Origin: Dechloromonas denitrificans
GTDB taxonomy: Bacteria; Pseudomonadota; Gammaproteobacteria; Burkholderiales; Rhodocyclaceae
Reading direction: 5' to 3'
NCBI RefSeq assembly: GCF_001551835.1
Contig: NZ_LODL01000005.1
Coordinates: 201,073 to 265,072 of the forward strand
DNA length: 64,000 nt
A model generated the notes under the pieces. It did no database searches, had not been told where the DNA came from, and saw nothing but the letters and a program-made list of their open reading frames with translations. This document shows, piece after piece, positions 1-9,391 of this stretch; position 1 is the stretch's first letter; the number at the start of each line of letters is the position of its first letter. The position numbers and the translations under genes are program-made.

Positions 1-6
1 AAAATC

Positions 7-28
7 GGGGTGGGACTGATTCCACCCC
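7..28. other. Hairpin in the leader upstream of rpsJ
   Basis: Arms GGGGTGG (7-13) and CCACCCC (22-28) enclose an 8-base loop. No T-run follows, so it is not an ordinary intrinsic terminator. It lies in the 49-base leader before rpsJ. It could be part of an S10 leader or of the end of an upstream gene that is not in the window; its role is unknown. Confidence 0.4.
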
Positions 29-49
29 ATCGCTCTTTGGAAGCCAAAA

Positions 50-361
50 ATGCAAAGCCAGAAAATCCGTATCCGTCTCAAGGCCTTCGACTATCGTCTG
101 ATCGATCAATCTGCTCAGGAAATTGTTGAAACCGCCAAGCGTACCGGTGCCGTCGTTCGGGGTCCTGTGCCTCTGCCGACGCGTAAGCAGCGTTTCGATA
201 TCCTGCGCTCGCCGCACGTGAACAAGGCTTCCCGCGATCAGTTGGAAATTCGTACCCATCTGCGTTTGATGGATATCGTTGATCCGACCGACAAGACGGT
301 TGATGCCCTGATGAAGCTGGACCTCCCGGCTGGCGTCGACGTCGAAATCAAGTTGCAGTAA
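50..361 (+). CDS. rpsJ: 30S ribosomal protein S10
   Basis: S10 is a small-subunit head protein and, as NusE, partners NusB in transcription antitermination. The 103-residue product has the standard family length and opens with [19 protein letters not shown], the conserved S10 N terminus. The central segment [12 protein letters not shown] and the later [17 protein letters not shown] are the conserved loop and ribosome-contact motifs. It is the first gene of the S10 cluster here. A 109-base gap, unusually long for this cluster, separates it from rplC and carries a promoter-like element. Confidence 0.98.
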   Translation: MQSQKIRIRLKAFDYRLIDQSAQEIVETAKRTGAVVRGPVPLPTRKQRFDILRSPHVNKASRDQLEIRTHLRLMDIVDPTDKTVDALMKLDLPAGVDVEIKLQ

Positions 362-385
362 TTAAGGGTTGCGGATATAATCCGC
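353..385 (+). promoter_or_regulatory. Candidate promoter between rpsJ and rplC, -10 inside a hairpin
   Basis: TTGCAG (353-358), a 17-base spacer and a perfect TATAAT (376-381) form a sigma70-type layout. The -10 sits in a palindrome, GCGGATATAATCCGC (371-385). The -35 matches consensus only at TTG. Transcripts would begin near 388, inside the rpsJ-rplC gap, and would feed rplC onward. The weak -35 means this remains a prediction. Confidence 0.45.
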
Positions 386-470
386 GCCTTTCGGGGGTGG
401 CCGGTGACGGCTGCCCATTTGTTGTTTTACATCGACCGGCCAATCGCAGCCGGCGGTGAGGAGAATAACC

Positions 471-1109
471 ATGAGTCTAGGCCTTGTTGGTCGCAAGGTT
501 GGCATGACTCGCATTTTTGCCGAGGATGGCGCGTCCATTCCGGTAACTGTGCTTGACGTGTCAAACAACCGCGTGACCCAAGTCAAAACGCCGGAGATCG
601 ATGGCTACGCAGCCATTCAGGTCGCATTCGGCAAACGCCGTGCCTCTCGTGTTTCCAAGCCCATTGCTGGCCATTTGGCCAAGGCGGGTGTGGAGGCCGG
701 GCACGTCCTCAAGGAATTCCGTATCGATGCTGATCAGTTGGCCTCTTTCAAGGCGGGTGATCAGGTTGCTGTCACGATTTTTGCCGAAGGGCAAAAAGTC
801 GACGTGACCGGCACGTCCATCGGTAAGGGTTTTCAGGGTGGCATCAAGCGCCATAATTTTAGTTCCCAGCGTGCTTCGCACGGTAACTCGGTGTCGCATA
901 ACGCACCGGGCTCTATCGGTATGGCGCAGGATCCGGGTCGTGTTTTCCCGGGTAAGCGCATGGCTGGCCATCTCGGTGATGTGCAGTCCACTACGCAGGG
1001 CTTGGTAATTGTACGTGTCGATTCCGAGCGTCAATTGCTGCTGGTTCGTGGCGCCGTTCCGGGTGCCAAGGGCGCTGACGTAGTTGTGCGTCCGGCAGTC
1101 AAGGCTTAA
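471..1109 (+). CDS. rplC: 50S ribosomal protein L3
   Basis: L3 is an early assembly protein of the large subunit; its long loop reaches the peptidyl transferase centre. The ATG at 471 ([16 protein letters not shown]) is preferred over an in-frame GTG 15 bases upstream, because a strong GAGGAGAATAACC ribosome site precedes it and [10 protein letters not shown] is the family N terminus. The product is 212 residues, the usual length. Residues about 125-160 hold the conserved [11 protein letters not shown] and SHG regions. rplD follows after 9 bases. Confidence 0.97.
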   Translation: MSLGLVGRKVGMTRIFAEDGASIPVTVLDVSNNRVTQVKTPEIDGYAAIQVAFGKRRASRVSKPIAGHLAKAGVEAGHVLKEFRIDADQLASFKAGDQVAVTIFAEGQKVDVTGTSIGKGFQGGIKRHNFSSQRASHGNSVSHNAPGSIGMAQDPGRVFPGKRMAGHLGDVQSTTQGLVIVRVDSERQLLLVRGAVPGAKGADVVVRPAVKA

Positions 1110-1118
1110 GGGGGCGAC

Positions 1119-1742
1119 ATGGAACTCAAGGTAATTAACGAGCAAGGCCAGGAGTCTGCCAAGTTGCAGGCGTCCGATGTGCTGTTTGGTCGTGACTTTA
1201 ATGAAGCGCTGGTTCATCAGATCGTGGTGGCTTATCAAGCCAATGCGCGTTCCGGTGATCGTCAGCAAAAAGATCGTTCGGAAGTTCGTCATACGACGAC
1301 CAAGCCGTGGCGCCAGAAGGGTACGGGTCGTGCTCGTGCCGGTAGCAATGGCAGCCCGTTGTGGCGTGGGGGTGGTCGCACTTTCCCGAACTCTCCGGAA
1401 GAAAATTTCAGCCAAAAGGTTAACAAGAAGATGTTCCGCGCCGGCATGGCTGCGATTCTCTCTGAGTTGGCCCGTCAAGACCGCCTCGTTGTGGTCGATG
1501 ATCTGGCTGTCGATGCGCCGAAGACCAAGTTGTTCTCTCAGAAGCTGAAGAACATGGGTCTGGAAGGTAATCTTCTGGTTGTTACGGACGCGCTGACCGA
1601 GAATCTCTATCTCTCGTCGCGCAATCTGCCCAATGTTCTGGTGCTCGAAGCCCAAGAGGCTGACCCGGTTTCGCTGGTTCGCTTCGCCAAGGTGCTGGTT
1701 ACCAAGAGCGCGGTGGCTAAGTTCGAGGAGATGTGGGGATGA
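1119..1742 (+). CDS. rplD: 50S ribosomal protein L4
   Basis: L4 binds 23S rRNA near the exit tunnel. In E. coli it also represses its own operon by acting on the S10 leader. The 207-residue product has the family core [15 protein letters not shown] followed by PLWRGGG, the extended loop that lines the tunnel. A GGGGGCGAC site precedes the ATG. Its stop overlaps the rplW start (ATGA), consistent with translational coupling. Whether the autogenous control of E. coli exists here cannot be seen. Confidence 0.97.
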   Translation: MELKVINEQGQESAKLQASDVLFGRDFNEALVHQIVVAYQANARSGDRQQKDRSEVRHTTTKPWRQKGTGRARAGSNGSPLWRGGGRTFPNSPEENFSQKVNKKMFRAGMAAILSELARQDRLVVVDDLAVDAPKTKLFSQKLKNMGLEGNLLVVTDALTENLYLSSRNLPNVLVLEAQEADPVSLVRFAKVLVTKSAVAKFEEMWG

Positions 1743-2041
1743 ATCAACAACGTCTGATGCAAGTTCTGCTTGCTCCGCAAATCTCCGAGAAGGCAACCTA
1801 CGTCGCCGAGAAGAATGAGCAAGTCATCTTCCGTGTGGCAACCGATGCTACCAAGCCGGAAATCAAGGCTGCGGTTGAGTTGCTCTTCAAGGTTGAGGTT
1901 GAGTCTGTTCAGGTCGCCAACGTCAAGGGCAAGGTTAAGCGTTTCAAAGGTACGGTCGGGCGTCGCAAGGGCTGGAAGAAAGCCTATGTCTGTCTCAAGG
2001 CTGGCCAGGAAATCAATTTTGTTGAAGGGGGGGCTGCCTAA
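1739..2041 (+). CDS. rplW: 50S ribosomal protein L23
   Basis: L23 sits at the tunnel exit and docks trigger factor and SRP. The product from the ATG at 1739 is 100 residues ([20 protein letters not shown]). An in-frame GTG six bases upstream is less likely, because the ATG overlaps the rplD stop in the usual ATGA arrangement. The conserved SEKAT and the basic [11 protein letters not shown] loop are present. The stop overlaps the rplB start (TAATG), so rplD, rplW and rplB are probably translationally coupled. Confidence 0.97.
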   Translation: MNQQRLMQVLLAPQISEKATYVAEKNEQVIFRVATDATKPEIKAAVELLFKVEVESVQVANVKGKVKRFKGTVGRRKGWKKAYVCLKAGQEINFVEGGAA

Positions 2042-2868
2042 TGGCACTCGTTAAAGTCAAGCCGACTTCCCCGGGTCGTCGTGCCGTTGTCCAGGTCGTC
2101 AATCCCAATCTGCACAAGGGCAAGCCTTTTGCGGCGCTGGTTGAGGCCAAGTCCGGTAACGCTGGCCGTAACAACAATGGTCGCATTACTGTCCGTCACC
2201 AAGGTGGTGGGCATAAGCAGTCCTATCGCGTCATCGACTTCAAGCGGACCAAGGACGGTATTCCGGCCAAGGTTGAGCGTCTCGAGTATGACCCGAACCG
2301 CACGGCAAATATTGCATTGCTCTGCTATGCCGATGGTGAGCGTCGCTACATCATTGCCAACAAGGGCATGGTGGTTGGTCAGCAGGTGATGAGTGGTTCC
2401 GAAGCGCCGATCAAGTCGGGCAACGCGCTGCCGATCCGCAATATTCCGGTCGGTACGACCATTTGCTGCGTTGAAATGCTTCCGGGCAAGGGCGCTCAGT
2501 TGGCTCGCTCGGCAGGTACTTCTGTTCAGTTGCTGGCTCGCGAAGGTATCTACGCCCAGGTTCGCCTGCGCTCCGGTGAAGTTCGTCGTGTGCATGTCGA
2601 ATGCCGTGCAACCATCGGCGAGGTAGGTAACGAAGAGCACAACCTGCGCAAGTACGGCAAGGCAGGTGCTATGCGTTGGCGTGGTATTCGCCCGACCGTG
2701 CGTGGTACTGCCATGAACCCGATCGATCACCCGCATGGTGGTGGTGAAGGTCGTACTGGTGAGGGTCGCGTACCTGTCAATCCGTGGGGGCAGCCGACCA
2801 AGGGTTACCGTACCCGCAGCAACAAGCGCACGAATAGCATGATCGTGTCGCGCCGTCATAAGCGTTAA
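2041..2868 (+). CDS. rplB: 50S ribosomal protein L2
   Basis: L2 is a highly conserved 23S rRNA binding protein needed for subunit joining and peptidyl transfer. The 275-residue product has the normal length. Near its C terminus it carries [18 protein letters not shown], which includes the essential histidine of the L2 signature. The OB-fold and SH3-like parts fill residues about 40-200. The start overlaps the rplW stop by one base. rpsS follows after 10 bases with a GGGGTAGGAA ribosome site. Confidence 0.98.
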   Translation: MALVKVKPTSPGRRAVVQVVNPNLHKGKPFAALVEAKSGNAGRNNNGRITVRHQGGGHKQSYRVIDFKRTKDGIPAKVERLEYDPNRTANIALLCYADGERRYIIANKGMVVGQQVMSGSEAPIKSGNALPIRNIPVGTTICCVEMLPGKGAQLARSAGTSVQLLAREGIYAQVRLRSGEVRRVHVECRATIGEVGNEEHNLRKYGKAGAMRWRGIRPTVRGTAMNPIDHPHGGGEGRTGEGRVPVNPWGQPTKGYRTRSNKRTNSMIVSRRHKR

Positions 2869-2878
2869 GGGGTAGGAA

Positions 2879-3154
2879 ATGGGACGTTCTCTGAAAAAGG
2901 GCCCGTTTGTAGATGCGTACCTGATCGACAAAGTCGAAGCGGTCCGTGCTACTAGCGACAAGCGCCCGATCAAGACCTGGTCGCGTCGTTCGACGATCCT
3001 CCCCGAGTTTATCGGTTTGACGATCGCCGTTCACAATGGCAAGCAGCATATTCCGGTTTTTGTTACCGAGAATATGGTCGGTCACAAGCTTGGCGAGTTT
3101 TCGCTGACCCGTACGTTCAAGGGTCACACCGCCGGCAAGAAGGCCAAGAAGTAA
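2879..3154 (+). CDS. rpsS: 30S ribosomal protein S19
   Basis: S19 lies in the 30S head and forms a complex with S13 close to the A-site tRNA. The 91-residue product starts [12 protein letters not shown], the exact family pattern, and ends in the usual basic [10 protein letters not shown] tail. It includes the signature [14 protein letters not shown] with the variation [14 protein letters not shown]. Length and order between rplB and rplV are standard. Confidence 0.98.
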   Translation: MGRSLKKGPFVDAYLIDKVEAVRATSDKRPIKTWSRRSTILPEFIGLTIAVHNGKQHIPVFVTENMVGHKLGEFSLTRTFKGHTAGKKAKK

Positions 3155-3163
3155 GGAGCTGAC

Positions 3164-3493
3164 ATGGAAACTCGTGCAAGTTTGCGGGGCGTACGCCTCT
3201 CTGCGCAAAAAGGTCGCCTGGTGGCTGATCTGGTGCGCGGCAAGCCGGTCGGTCAGGCTCTAAACATCCTGGCCTTCTCCCCGAAAAAAGGGGCAGGTAT
3301 CGTCAAGAAGGTTCTCGAGTCGGCAATTGCCAACGCGGAACACAATGACGGTGCTGATATCGACGAATTGAAAGTTAAGATCATTTACGTCGAAAAAGGC
3401 ATGGTGCTGAAGCGCTTTACGGCGCGCGCCAAGGGTCGTGGCAATCGGATCATCAAGCCGACCTGCCATATTTATCTGACCGTTGGTAACTAA
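3164..3493 (+). CDS. rplV: 50S ribosomal protein L22
   Basis: L22 lines the peptide exit tunnel; mutations in its hairpin alter macrolide response in other bacteria. The 109-residue product contains [17 protein letters not shown] near the start and the tunnel hairpin [18 protein letters not shown] (about residues 79-97). AAGGAGCTGAC precedes the ATG. Nothing unusual is seen in length or key residues. Confidence 0.97.
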   Translation: METRASLRGVRLSAQKGRLVADLVRGKPVGQALNILAFSPKKGAGIVKKVLESAIANAEHNDGADIDELKVKIIYVEKGMVLKRFTARAKGRGNRIIKPTCHIYLTVGN

Positions 3494-3502
3494 GGAAGAG
3501 CC

Positions 3503-4288
3503 ATGGGACAGAAAATTCATCCGACTGGCTTCCGCCTGGCAGTCACCAAGAACTGGAGTTCGCGTTGGTATGCTGCCAGCAAGGACTTCCCCGGCATGTT
3601 GAATGAAGATGTCAAGGTCCGCGAGTATCTGAAGCGGAAATTGGCGCATGCCTCTGTTGGTCGCGTTCTTATCGAGCGTCCGGCCAAGAATGCCCGTGTT
3701 ACGATCTATTCGGCTCGTCCGGGTGTCGTAATCGGCAAAAAGGGCGAGGATATCGAACAGCTGCGTACGGACCTTCAGCGCATCATGGGCGTTCCTGTTC
3801 ATGTGTCGATCGAAGAAATTCGTAAGCCGGAAATCGATGCTCAGCTGATCGCTGACTCGATCGCTCAGCAACTCGAAAAGCGGATCATGTTCCGTCGCGC
3901 CATGAAGCGCGCGATGCAGAATGCGATGCGCCTTGGCGCCCAAGGTATCAAGGTGATGAGCGCCGGTCGTCTGAACGGTGCTGAAATCGCCCGTAGCGAG
4001 TGGTATCGCGAAGGTCGCGTGCCGCTTCATACGCTGCGTGCGAACATCGATTATGCAACCTCTGAAGCTCTGACCACCTACGGCATCATCGGTATCAAGG
4101 TCTGGGTTTACAAGGGTGACATGCTTGATCGTGGCGAACAGCCGGAAGCGGTTGAGCCAGCTGGCGATGATCGCAAGCCGCGCCGTGCCCCGGGTAAGCC
4201 CGAGGGTGATCGTCCGCGTACCCGTACGGTGAAAAAGCCGGAAGGCGAGGGCGCTCCGGCCAAGCGAGTAAGAAAGGCAGGTGCCTAA
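3503..4288 (+). CDS. rpsC: 30S ribosomal protein S3
   Basis: S3 forms the mRNA entry channel with S4 and S5 and has helicase-related basic residues. The 261-residue product has an N-terminal domain, a type II KH domain with [15 protein letters not shown] (about residues 75-90) and the C-terminal S3 domain. It is longer than the roughly 233-residue E. coli protein because of a basic, low-complexity tail of about 45 residues rich in K, R, P and G. Similar tails are known in betaproteobacteria. The next gene starts immediately after its stop. Confidence 0.97.
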   Translation: MGQKIHPTGFRLAVTKNWSSRWYAASKDFPGMLNEDVKVREYLKRKLAHASVGRVLIERPAKNARVTIYSARPGVVIGKKGEDIEQLRTDLQRIMGVPVHVSIEEIRKPEIDAQLIADSIAQQLEKRIMFRRAMKRAMQNAMRLGAQGIKVMSAGRLNGAEIARSEWYREGRVPLHTLRANIDYATSEALTTYGIIGIKVWVYKGDMLDRGEQPEAVEPAGDDRKPRRAPGKPEGDRPRTRTVKKPEGEGAPAKRVRKAGA

Positions 4289-4702
4289 ATGTTGCAACCA
4301 AATCGTCGCAAGTTCCGTAAGGAGCATAAGGGCCGTAATGAAGGTCTGGCGACCCGTGGTACGAAGGTTTCGTTTGGCGAATGGGGTCTCAAGGCCACCG
4401 GTCGTGGTCGTTTGACTGCGCGCCAGATCGAAGCAGCTCGTCGTGCGATGACCCGTCACATCAAGCGTGGCGGCCGCATCTGGATCCGTATCTTCCCGGA
4501 CAAGCCGATTTCCAAAAAGCCGGCCGAAGTTCGTATGGGTAACGGTAAAGGTAACCCGGAGTATTGGGTAGCCGAAATCCAGCCGGGCAAGGTCCTGTAT
4601 GAGATGGATGGTGTTAATGAAGCGCTGGCTCGCGAGGCGTTTGCTCTCGCTGCTGCCAAGCTGCCGATTGCCACCACCTTCGTGACTCGTCATCTGGGGT
4701 AA
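4289..4702 (+). CDS. rplP: 50S ribosomal protein L16
   Basis: L16 organises the A-site tRNA elbow and the central protuberance. The 137-residue product opens [17 protein letters not shown] and holds the basic segment [23 protein letters not shown] (residues about 63-85). The ATG abuts the rpsC stop with no gap, consistent with coupling. Family length is normal. Confidence 0.97.
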   Translation: MLQPNRRKFRKEHKGRNEGLATRGTKVSFGEWGLKATGRGRLTARQIEAARRAMTRHIKRGGRIWIRIFPDKPISKKPAEVRMGNGKGNPEYWVAEIQPGKVLYEMDGVNEALAREAFALAAAKLPIATTFVTRHLG

Positions 4703-4704
4703 TC

Positions 4705-4899
4705 ATGAAAGCTAGTGAACTGAGAACCAAGAGCGTGGACGAGCTCAATAAGGAATTGCTGGACCTTTTGAAGGCCCAGTTCGGTCTGCGTATGCAGCTT
4801 GCTACCCAGCAACTGTCCAATACCAGCCAAATGTCCAAGGTGCGCCGTGACATCGCTCGCGTTCGCACGCTTATCCGTGAAAAGGCGGTGCAGCAATGA
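4705..4899 (+). CDS. rpmC: 50S ribosomal protein L29
   Basis: L29 is a small two-helix protein at the tunnel exit next to L23. The 64-residue product has the family pattern: [19 protein letters not shown] at the start and the C-terminal helix with [14 protein letters not shown]. It begins two bases after rplP and its stop overlaps the rpsQ start (ATGA). Confidence 0.97.
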   Translation: MKASELRTKSVDELNKELLDLLKAQFGLRMQLATQQLSNTSQMSKVRRDIARVRTLIREKAVQQ

Positions 4900-5162
4900 G
4901 CGAAACCACCAGCATCAAACGCACTCTTATCGGTCGCGTTGTGAGCGATAAAATGGACAAGACTGTTACCGTCCTGGTCGAACGTAAGGTCAAGCACCCG
5001 ATGTACGGCAAGGTAATGGTTCGTTCCAAGAAGTACCACGCCCACAATGAAGGTAATTCGGCGAAGGCCGGTGATCTCGTCGAGATCGTCGAAACGCGCC
5101 CGGTTTCCCGCACCAAGACCTGGGCGGTCACCACCGTTCTGCAAAAGGCTATCGTTGTATAA
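4896..5162 (+). CDS. rpsQ: 30S ribosomal protein S17
   Basis: S17 is a primary 16S rRNA binding protein with an OB fold. The 88-residue product contains the signature [20 protein letters not shown] and the later [18 protein letters not shown]. It overlaps rpmC by four bases and is the last gene of the S10 operon segment. A terminator/promoter element follows about 30 bases downstream. Confidence 0.97.
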   Translation: MSETTSIKRTLIGRVVSDKMDKTVTVLVERKVKHPMYGKVMVRSKKYHAHNEGNSAKAGDLVEIVETRPVSRTKTWAVTTVLQKAIVV

Positions 5163-5181
5163 CGAAAGTTTTTGAAAACAC

Positions 5182-5211
5182 TTGCGTGACACAAAAAGAA
5201 GCCGGTATAAT
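5182..5211 (+). promoter_or_regulatory. Candidate promoter of the spc operon
   Basis: TTGCGT (5182-5187), an 18-base spacer and a perfect TATAAT (5206-5211) lie in the 155-base gap between rpsQ and rplN. The -10 is exactly the loop of the terminator hairpin. Transcription would start near 5218, about 100 bases before rplN. Promoter calling from sequence alone is uncertain; the -35 is weak. Confidence 0.45.
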
Positions 5212-5225
5212 CCGGCTTCTTTTTT
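5193..5225 (+). terminator. Intrinsic terminator after rpsQ with TATAAT loop
   Basis: Two perfect 13-base arms (5193-5205 and 5212-5224) enclose the six-base loop TATAAT. The 5' arm begins with five A and the 3' arm ends in a T-run to 5225. This is a strong intrinsic terminator shape, and its symmetry would also let it act on the opposite strand. It separates the S10 genes from the spc genes. Confidence 0.75.
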
Positions 5226-5317
5226 GTTGGCAGTCGTCCTGGCGGCCGGCAAAGTTGTTCGACCCGTACGGGTTCCAAGACTGACCGCCTAGGCGGGTTA
5301 AGTTGGAGTTAATTTAA

Positions 5318-5686
5318 ATGATTCAGATGCAGACGACTCTGGACGTCGCCGATAACACCGGTGCTCGTTCAGTAATGTGTATCAAAGTGCTCGGTGGTTC
5401 CAAGCGCCGCTATGCTGGCATTGGTGACATCATCAAGGTCAGCATTAAAGATGCTGCGCCGCGTGGCCGTGTTAAGAAGGGTGATGTATATAACGCCGTG
5501 GTGGTTCGTACTGCCAAGGGTGTTCGTCGTCCGGATGGTTCGCTGGTTCGCTTTGATGGCAATGCCGCAGTTCTTCTCAACAACAAGCTCGAGCCGCTCG
5601 GCACGCGCATCTTTGGCCCGGTGACCCGCGAATTGCGCACCGAGCGCTTCATGAAGATCGTGTCCCTGGCTCCTGAAGTGCTGTAA
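5318..5686 (+). CDS. rplN: 50S ribosomal protein L14
   Basis: L14 forms inter-subunit bridges and is the first gene of the spc operon segment. The 122-residue product ([17 protein letters not shown]) has the exact family length and the signature [37 protein letters not shown] stretch supplies the ribosome site for the ATG at 5318. In E. coli the spc operon is controlled by S8; nothing comparable was identified in this leader by eye. Confidence 0.97.
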   Translation: MIQMQTTLDVADNTGARSVMCIKVLGGSKRRYAGIGDIIKVSIKDAAPRGRVKKGDVYNAVVVRTAKGVRRPDGSLVRFDGNAAVLLNNKLEPLGTRIFGPVTRELRTERFMKIVSLAPEVL

Positions 5687-5696
5687 GGGACGCGTG

Positions 5697-6014
5697 ATGG
5701 AAAAGATTCGTAAAGGCGACGAAGTCGTCGTGATTACCGGTAAAGACAAGGGCAAGCGCGGCACTGTGCTGCTCCGTGTTGATGAAGAGCATGTTGTGGT
5801 TGAAGGTGTCAATCGTGCCAAGAAGCACGTTAAGCCGAATCCTGTAAAGGGTGTGGCTGGTGGCATCGTCGATAAGGATATGCCGATTCATCTCTCCAAC
5901 GTTGCGTTGTTTAATCCTGCTACCAAGAAGGCTGACCGTGTCGGCTTCAAGGCGCTCGATGACGGTCGCAAGGTTCGCGTGTTCAAGTCGAACGGCGAAC
6001 TGGTAAACGCTTAA
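5697..6014 (+). CDS. rplX: 50S ribosomal protein L24
   Basis: L24 starts large-subunit assembly and has a KOW motif. The 105-residue product begins [20 protein letters not shown], where the KOW motif covers residues about 4-30. The ATG at 5697 is chosen over an overlapping GTG three bases upstream because AAGGGACGCGTG gives it good spacing and it matches family N termini. The stop is followed after 9 bases by rplE. Confidence 0.96.
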   Translation: MEKIRKGDEVVVITGKDKGKRGTVLLRVDEEHVVVEGVNRAKKHVKPNPVKGVAGGIVDKDMPIHLSNVALFNPATKKADRVGFKALDDGRKVRVFKSNGELVNA

Positions 6015-6023
6015 GGGGTAGAC

Positions 6024-6563
6024 ATGGCGCGTTTGCAGCAGTTTTACAAAGAAACCGTCGTTGGCGACATGACCAAGCAGTTTGGTTACAAGTCGGTGAT
6101 GGAAGTGCCGCGTATCACCAAGATCACTCTGAATATGGGTGTTGGTGAGGCTGTGGCTGACAAGAAAGTGCTTGAGAATGCCGTTGGCGACATGCAGAAG
6201 ATTGCAGGTCAAAAGCCGGTGACGACCAAGGCTCGCAAGTCTATCGCTGGTTTCAAGATTCGCGATGGCTATCCGATTGGTTGTATGGTTACCTTGCGTG
6301 GTCCTCGCATGTTCGAGTTCCTTGATCGCCTGGTTACCGTCGCGCTGCCGCGTGTTCGCGACTTCCGTGGTATTTCTGGCAAGGGTTTTGATGGCCAGGG
6401 TAACTACAATATGGGTGTCAAAGAGCAGATCATTTTCCCGGAAATCGAGTACGACAAGATCGATGCTCTTCGGGGTATGAATATCAGTATCACAACGACC
6501 GCGAAGACCGATGGCGAAGCGAAAGCTCTGCTGGCCGCGTTCAAGTTCCCGTTCAAGAATTGA
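6024..6563 (+). CDS. rplE: 50S ribosomal protein L5
   Basis: L5 binds 5S rRNA and contacts P-site tRNA. The 179-residue product has the signature [15 protein letters not shown] (about residues 28-42) and [12 protein letters not shown]. The C-terminal [17 protein letters not shown] is also typical. Family length is normal and GGGGTAGAC precedes the ATG. Confidence 0.98.
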   Translation: MARLQQFYKETVVGDMTKQFGYKSVMEVPRITKITLNMGVGEAVADKKVLENAVGDMQKIAGQKPVTTKARKSIAGFKIRDGYPIGCMVTLRGPRMFEFLDRLVTVALPRVRDFRGISGKGFDGQGNYNMGVKEQIIFPEIEYDKIDALRGMNISITTTAKTDGEAKALLAAFKFPFKN

Positions 6564-6570
6564 GGCAATC

Positions 6571-6876
6571 ATGGCAAAACTTGCTCTGATCAACCGTGAA
6601 GAGAAGCGCCGCAAAATGGTCGCGCAGTACGCGAAGAAGCGTGCGGCCCTGGAGGCGATCATCACTGACGAAAGCCTCTCTGACCAGGAGCGTTACGACG
6701 CCCGTCTGAAGATTCAGGCCCTGCCGCGCAATTCGAGCCCGTCCCGTCTGCGCAATCGTTGCCAGCTGACCGGTCGTCCGCGTGGTGTTTTCCGTAAGTT
6801 CGGTCTGTGCCGTAACAAGATTCGTGAGCTCGCATTCAATGGCGAAATCCCGGGTATTGTTAAGGCCAGCTGGTAA
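6571..6876 (+). CDS. rpsN: 30S ribosomal protein S14, long zinc-free form
   Basis: S14 sits in the 30S head. The ATG at 6571 gives [16 protein letters not shown] and 101 residues, the length of the long form that lacks the two CXXC zinc knuckles of the short form. Only two scattered cysteines are present (in NRCQLTG and FGLCRN). The signature [19 protein letters not shown] is near residue 64. An open frame continues 60 bases upstream inside rplE but has no ribosome site. Confidence 0.96.
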   Translation: MAKLALINREEKRRKMVAQYAKKRAALEAIITDESLSDQERYDARLKIQALPRNSSPSRLRNRCQLTGRPRGVFRKFGLCRNKIRELAFNGEIPGIVKASW

Positions 6877-6890
6877 GAGGAGATTCAGAA

Positions 6891-7286
6891 ATGGCTATGA
6901 GCGATCCGATCGCGGACATGCTGACTCGCATGCGCAACGCCCAGCTCGCCGAGAAGGCGTCTGTCTCCATGCCGTCTTCCAAGCTCAAGGTGGCAATCGC
7001 TGCCGTGCTCAAGGATGAAGGTTACGTTGATGATTTCGCAGTTCGTCAGGCTGATGGCAAGCCGACCCTCGAAATTGCACTCAAGTATTACGCCGGTCGC
7101 CCGGTTATTGAGCGCATCGAGCGTGTTTCGAAGCCTGGTCTGCGGATTTACAAGGGCTGTGAAGATATTCCTCGTGTCATGAATGGTCTTGGTGTGGCGA
7201 TTGTGTCCACTCCCAAGGGCGTTATGACTGATCGCAAGGCTCGTGCCAGCAAGGTTGGCGGCGAAGTCTTGTGTATCGTGGCATAA
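6891..7286 (+). CDS. rpsH: 30S ribosomal protein S8
   Basis: S8 binds the central domain of 16S rRNA and in E. coli represses the spc operon. The 131-residue product starts [18 protein letters not shown], and AGAGGAGATTCAGAA precedes the ATG. The C-terminal signature has the form [20 protein letters not shown] second ATG two codons in is possible but less well spaced. Order and length are standard. Confidence 0.97.
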   Translation: MAMSDPIADMLTRMRNAQLAEKASVSMPSSKLKVAIAAVLKDEGYVDDFAVRQADGKPTLEIALKYYAGRPVIERIERVSKPGLRIYKGCEDIPRVMNGLGVAIVSTPKGVMTDRKARASKVGGEVLCIVA

Positions 7287-7297
7287 GGAGGGAATTC

Positions 7298-7828
7298 ATG
7301 TCTCGTATTGGTAAGAATCCCGTTGTTCTTCCGGCTGGCGTTGAAGTTTCGGTTGGTGAGCAGATTGTTGTCAAAGGCCCGTTGGGTGTTTTGAAAACTG
7401 CCGCTCATCCTTCGGTTACGGTCGCCGTTGAAGGGCAAAACGTTCAGGTTTCCAAGGTTGCTGGTGCTGACAACGCGTCCGCCATGTGGGGCACCATGCG
7501 TGCCAACCTCAACAACATGGTTACCGGCGTCTCCAAGGGTTTTGAGAAGAAGCTGCAGCTAGTTGGCGTGGGTTACCGCGCCCAGGCTCAAGGTGATACC
7601 TTGAATCTCTCGCTCGGTTTTTCTCACCCGGTGGCGCACAAGATGCCTGTTGGTGTGAAAGTCGAATGTCCGACCCAAACCGAAATCCTGATCAAGGGTT
7701 CGGATAAGCAACAGGTCGGCCAGGTTGCAGCCGAAGTTCGCGCATACCGGAAGCCGGAGCCCTATAAGGGCAAGGGCGTTCGTTACGCGGACGAAGTGGT
7801 TGTTATCAAGGAAACCAAGAAGAAGTAA
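7298..7828 (+). CDS. rplF: 50S ribosomal protein L6
   Basis: L6 lies near the sarcin-ricin loop and the factor-binding site. The ATG at 7298 ([17 protein letters not shown]) follows AAGGAGGGAATTC and gives 176 residues. The C-terminal signature [17 protein letters not shown] is intact. A longer open frame starts inside rpsH at 7271 but is not supported by a ribosome site. Confidence 0.97.
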   Translation: MSRIGKNPVVLPAGVEVSVGEQIVVKGPLGVLKTAAHPSVTVAVEGQNVQVSKVAGADNASAMWGTMRANLNNMVTGVSKGFEKKLQLVGVGYRAQAQGDTLNLSLGFSHPVAHKMPVGVKVECPTQTEILIKGSDKQQVGQVAAEVRAYRKPEPYKGKGVRYADEVVVIKETKKK

Positions 7829-7837
7829 GGGTGGCAT

Positions 7838-8194
7838 ATGTTTAACAAGAAACAAGCGCGTCTGCGCCGCGCCCGCCAAACCCGGGCCAAAATCGCCGAG
7901 CTCAAGGCTGTGCGCTTGTGCGTTAATCGCACGAACTGCCACATTTACGCCCAGATCATTTCGCCCTGTGGCGGCAAGGTTCTGGCTTCGGCTTCCACGC
8001 TGGAAACGGGCATCCGCAGCGATGTCCCGAACGGCGGTAACAAGGCTGCTGCCACTACTGTTGGCAAGCTGATCGCCGAACGCGCCAAAGCGGCCGGTAT
8101 TGAGCAGGTGGCTTTTGATCGTTCCGGTCTTCAGTACCACGGTCGTGTTCAGGCGCTGGCTGAAGCTGCGCGTGAAGCCGGTCTGAAGTTCTGA
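7838..8194 (+). CDS. rplR: 50S ribosomal protein L18
   Basis: L18 carries 5S rRNA into the large subunit with L5. The 118-residue product has the basic N terminus [19 protein letters not shown] that contacts RNA. The conserved C-terminal region contains [25 protein letters not shown]. Its length and position between rplF and rpsE are as expected. Confidence 0.97.
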   Translation: MFNKKQARLRRARQTRAKIAELKAVRLCVNRTNCHIYAQIISPCGGKVLASASTLETGIRSDVPNGGNKAAATTVGKLIAERAKAAGIEQVAFDRSGLQYHGRVQALAEAAREAGLKF

Positions 8195-8219
8195 TCGCCG
8201 AAAAGGATAAGGTTAGAAA

Positions 8220-8747
8220 ATGGCTAAACCTGAAAGAAACAAGAAGCCGCAACAGGCTGAAGAGCGCGATGATGGCATGCGCGAAAAGATGGTTGCGGTT
8301 AATCGCGTCACCAAGGTGGTTAAGGGCGGCCGTATCCTCGGTTTCGCTGCATTGACCGTCGTTGGTGATGGTGATGGCGGTATCGGCATGGGCAAGGGCA
8401 AGTCCCGCGAAGTGCCGGTTGCTGTTCAGAAGGCAATGGAAGAGGCTCGTCGTAAGATGGCCAAGGTCAGCCTGAAGAGCGGTACCGTGCATCACACGGT
8501 GATGGGTCGCCACGGTGCAACGACCGTGATGATTCAGCCAGCCCCGGAAGGTACTGGCATCATCGCCGGCGGCGCAATGCGTGCTGTCTTCGAAGTTGTT
8601 GGCGTCACCAACGTGGTGGCCAAGGCTCACGGCTCCACCAATCCCTACAACATCGTGCGTGCCACCATCGACGGTTTGTCGAAGGTGAATACGCCGGCCG
8701 AAATCGCCGCCAAACGCGGTCTTTCGGTTGATCAGATCCTGGGGTAA
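8220..8747 (+). CDS. rpsE: 30S ribosomal protein S5
   Basis: S5 helps form the mRNA entry channel and affects decoding accuracy. The 175-residue product has the signature [20 protein letters not shown] (residues about 33-52), followed by [32 protein letters not shown] precedes the ATG. The C-terminal segment [19 protein letters not shown] is typical. No unusual insertions are seen. Confidence 0.98.
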   Translation: MAKPERNKKPQQAEERDDGMREKMVAVNRVTKVVKGGRILGFAALTVVGDGDGGIGMGKGKSREVPVAVQKAMEEARRKMAKVSLKSGTVHHTVMGRHGATTVMIQPAPEGTGIIAGGAMRAVFEVVGVTNVVAKAHGSTNPYNIVRATIDGLSKVNTPAEIAAKRGLSVDQILG

Positions 8748-8750
8748 GTC

Positions 8751-8933
8751 ATGGCTGACAAGAAAATCACAGTGAAGCTCGTCAAGAGCATCATCGGGAC
8801 CAAGCAGGATCATCGCGCTACCGTGCGTGGTCTGGGTCTGCGCAAGCTGAACAGCTCTGCTGAGCTCCTGGATACGCCGGCTGTTCGCGGCATGATCCAG
8901 AAGGTCCAGTACCTGGTTAAGGTTGAGGGTTAA
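8751..8933 (+). CDS. rpmD: 50S ribosomal protein L30
   Basis: L30 is a small accessory protein of the large subunit. The 60-residue product has the pattern [19 protein letters not shown] followed by [12 protein letters not shown], which identifies the family. It lies three bases after rpsE and three bases before rplO, a very tight packing. Confidence 0.96.
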   Translation: MADKKITVKLVKSIIGTKQDHRATVRGLGLRKLNSSAELLDTPAVRGMIQKVQYLVKVEG

Positions 8934-8936
8934 ACC

Positions 8937-9371
8937 ATGCGTCTTAATACGATTAAGCCGGCTGAAGGCTCCAAGAAGGCTGCCAAGCGTGTTGGTCGCG
9001 GTATTGGGTCCGGTCTCGGCAAAACCTGTGGTCGCGGCCACAAGGGTCAGAAGTCCCGTTCCGGCGGCTTCCACAAGGTTGGCTTCGAGGGCGGTCAAAT
9101 GCCGCTGCAGCGTCGTCTGCCGAAGCGCGGTTTCAATTCCCTGACCCGTGCTCGTAACTACGAAGTTCGTCTGACTGACCTGGATCGTCTGCCGATCGAT
9201 GAAATCGATTTGCTGGCTCTCCAGGCAGCCGGGATTGTCCCGGGCGACGCATTGTCCGCCAAGGTCATCCTGGCTGGCGCAATCACCCGCAAGGTGGTTC
9301 TCAAAGGCGTTGGTGCCACCAAGGGTGCCAAAGCAGCGATTGAAGCCGTTGGCGGCTCCATCGCCGAGTAA
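8937..9371 (+). CDS. rplO: 50S ribosomal protein L15
   Basis: L15 is a late assembly protein. The 144-residue product opens [20 protein letters not shown] and then has the glycine-rich [20 protein letters not shown]. The second half has [17 protein letters not shown], the family signature. rplO directly precedes secY, as in most bacteria. Confidence 0.97.
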   Translation: MRLNTIKPAEGSKKAAKRVGRGIGSGLGKTCGRGHKGQKSRSGGFHKVGFEGGQMPLQRRLPKRGFNSLTRARNYEVRLTDLDRLPIDEIDLLALQAAGIVPGDALSAKVILAGAITRKVVLKGVGATKGAKAAIEAVGGSIAE

Positions 9372-9391
9372 GAACACGAAAGGTCTGAACG

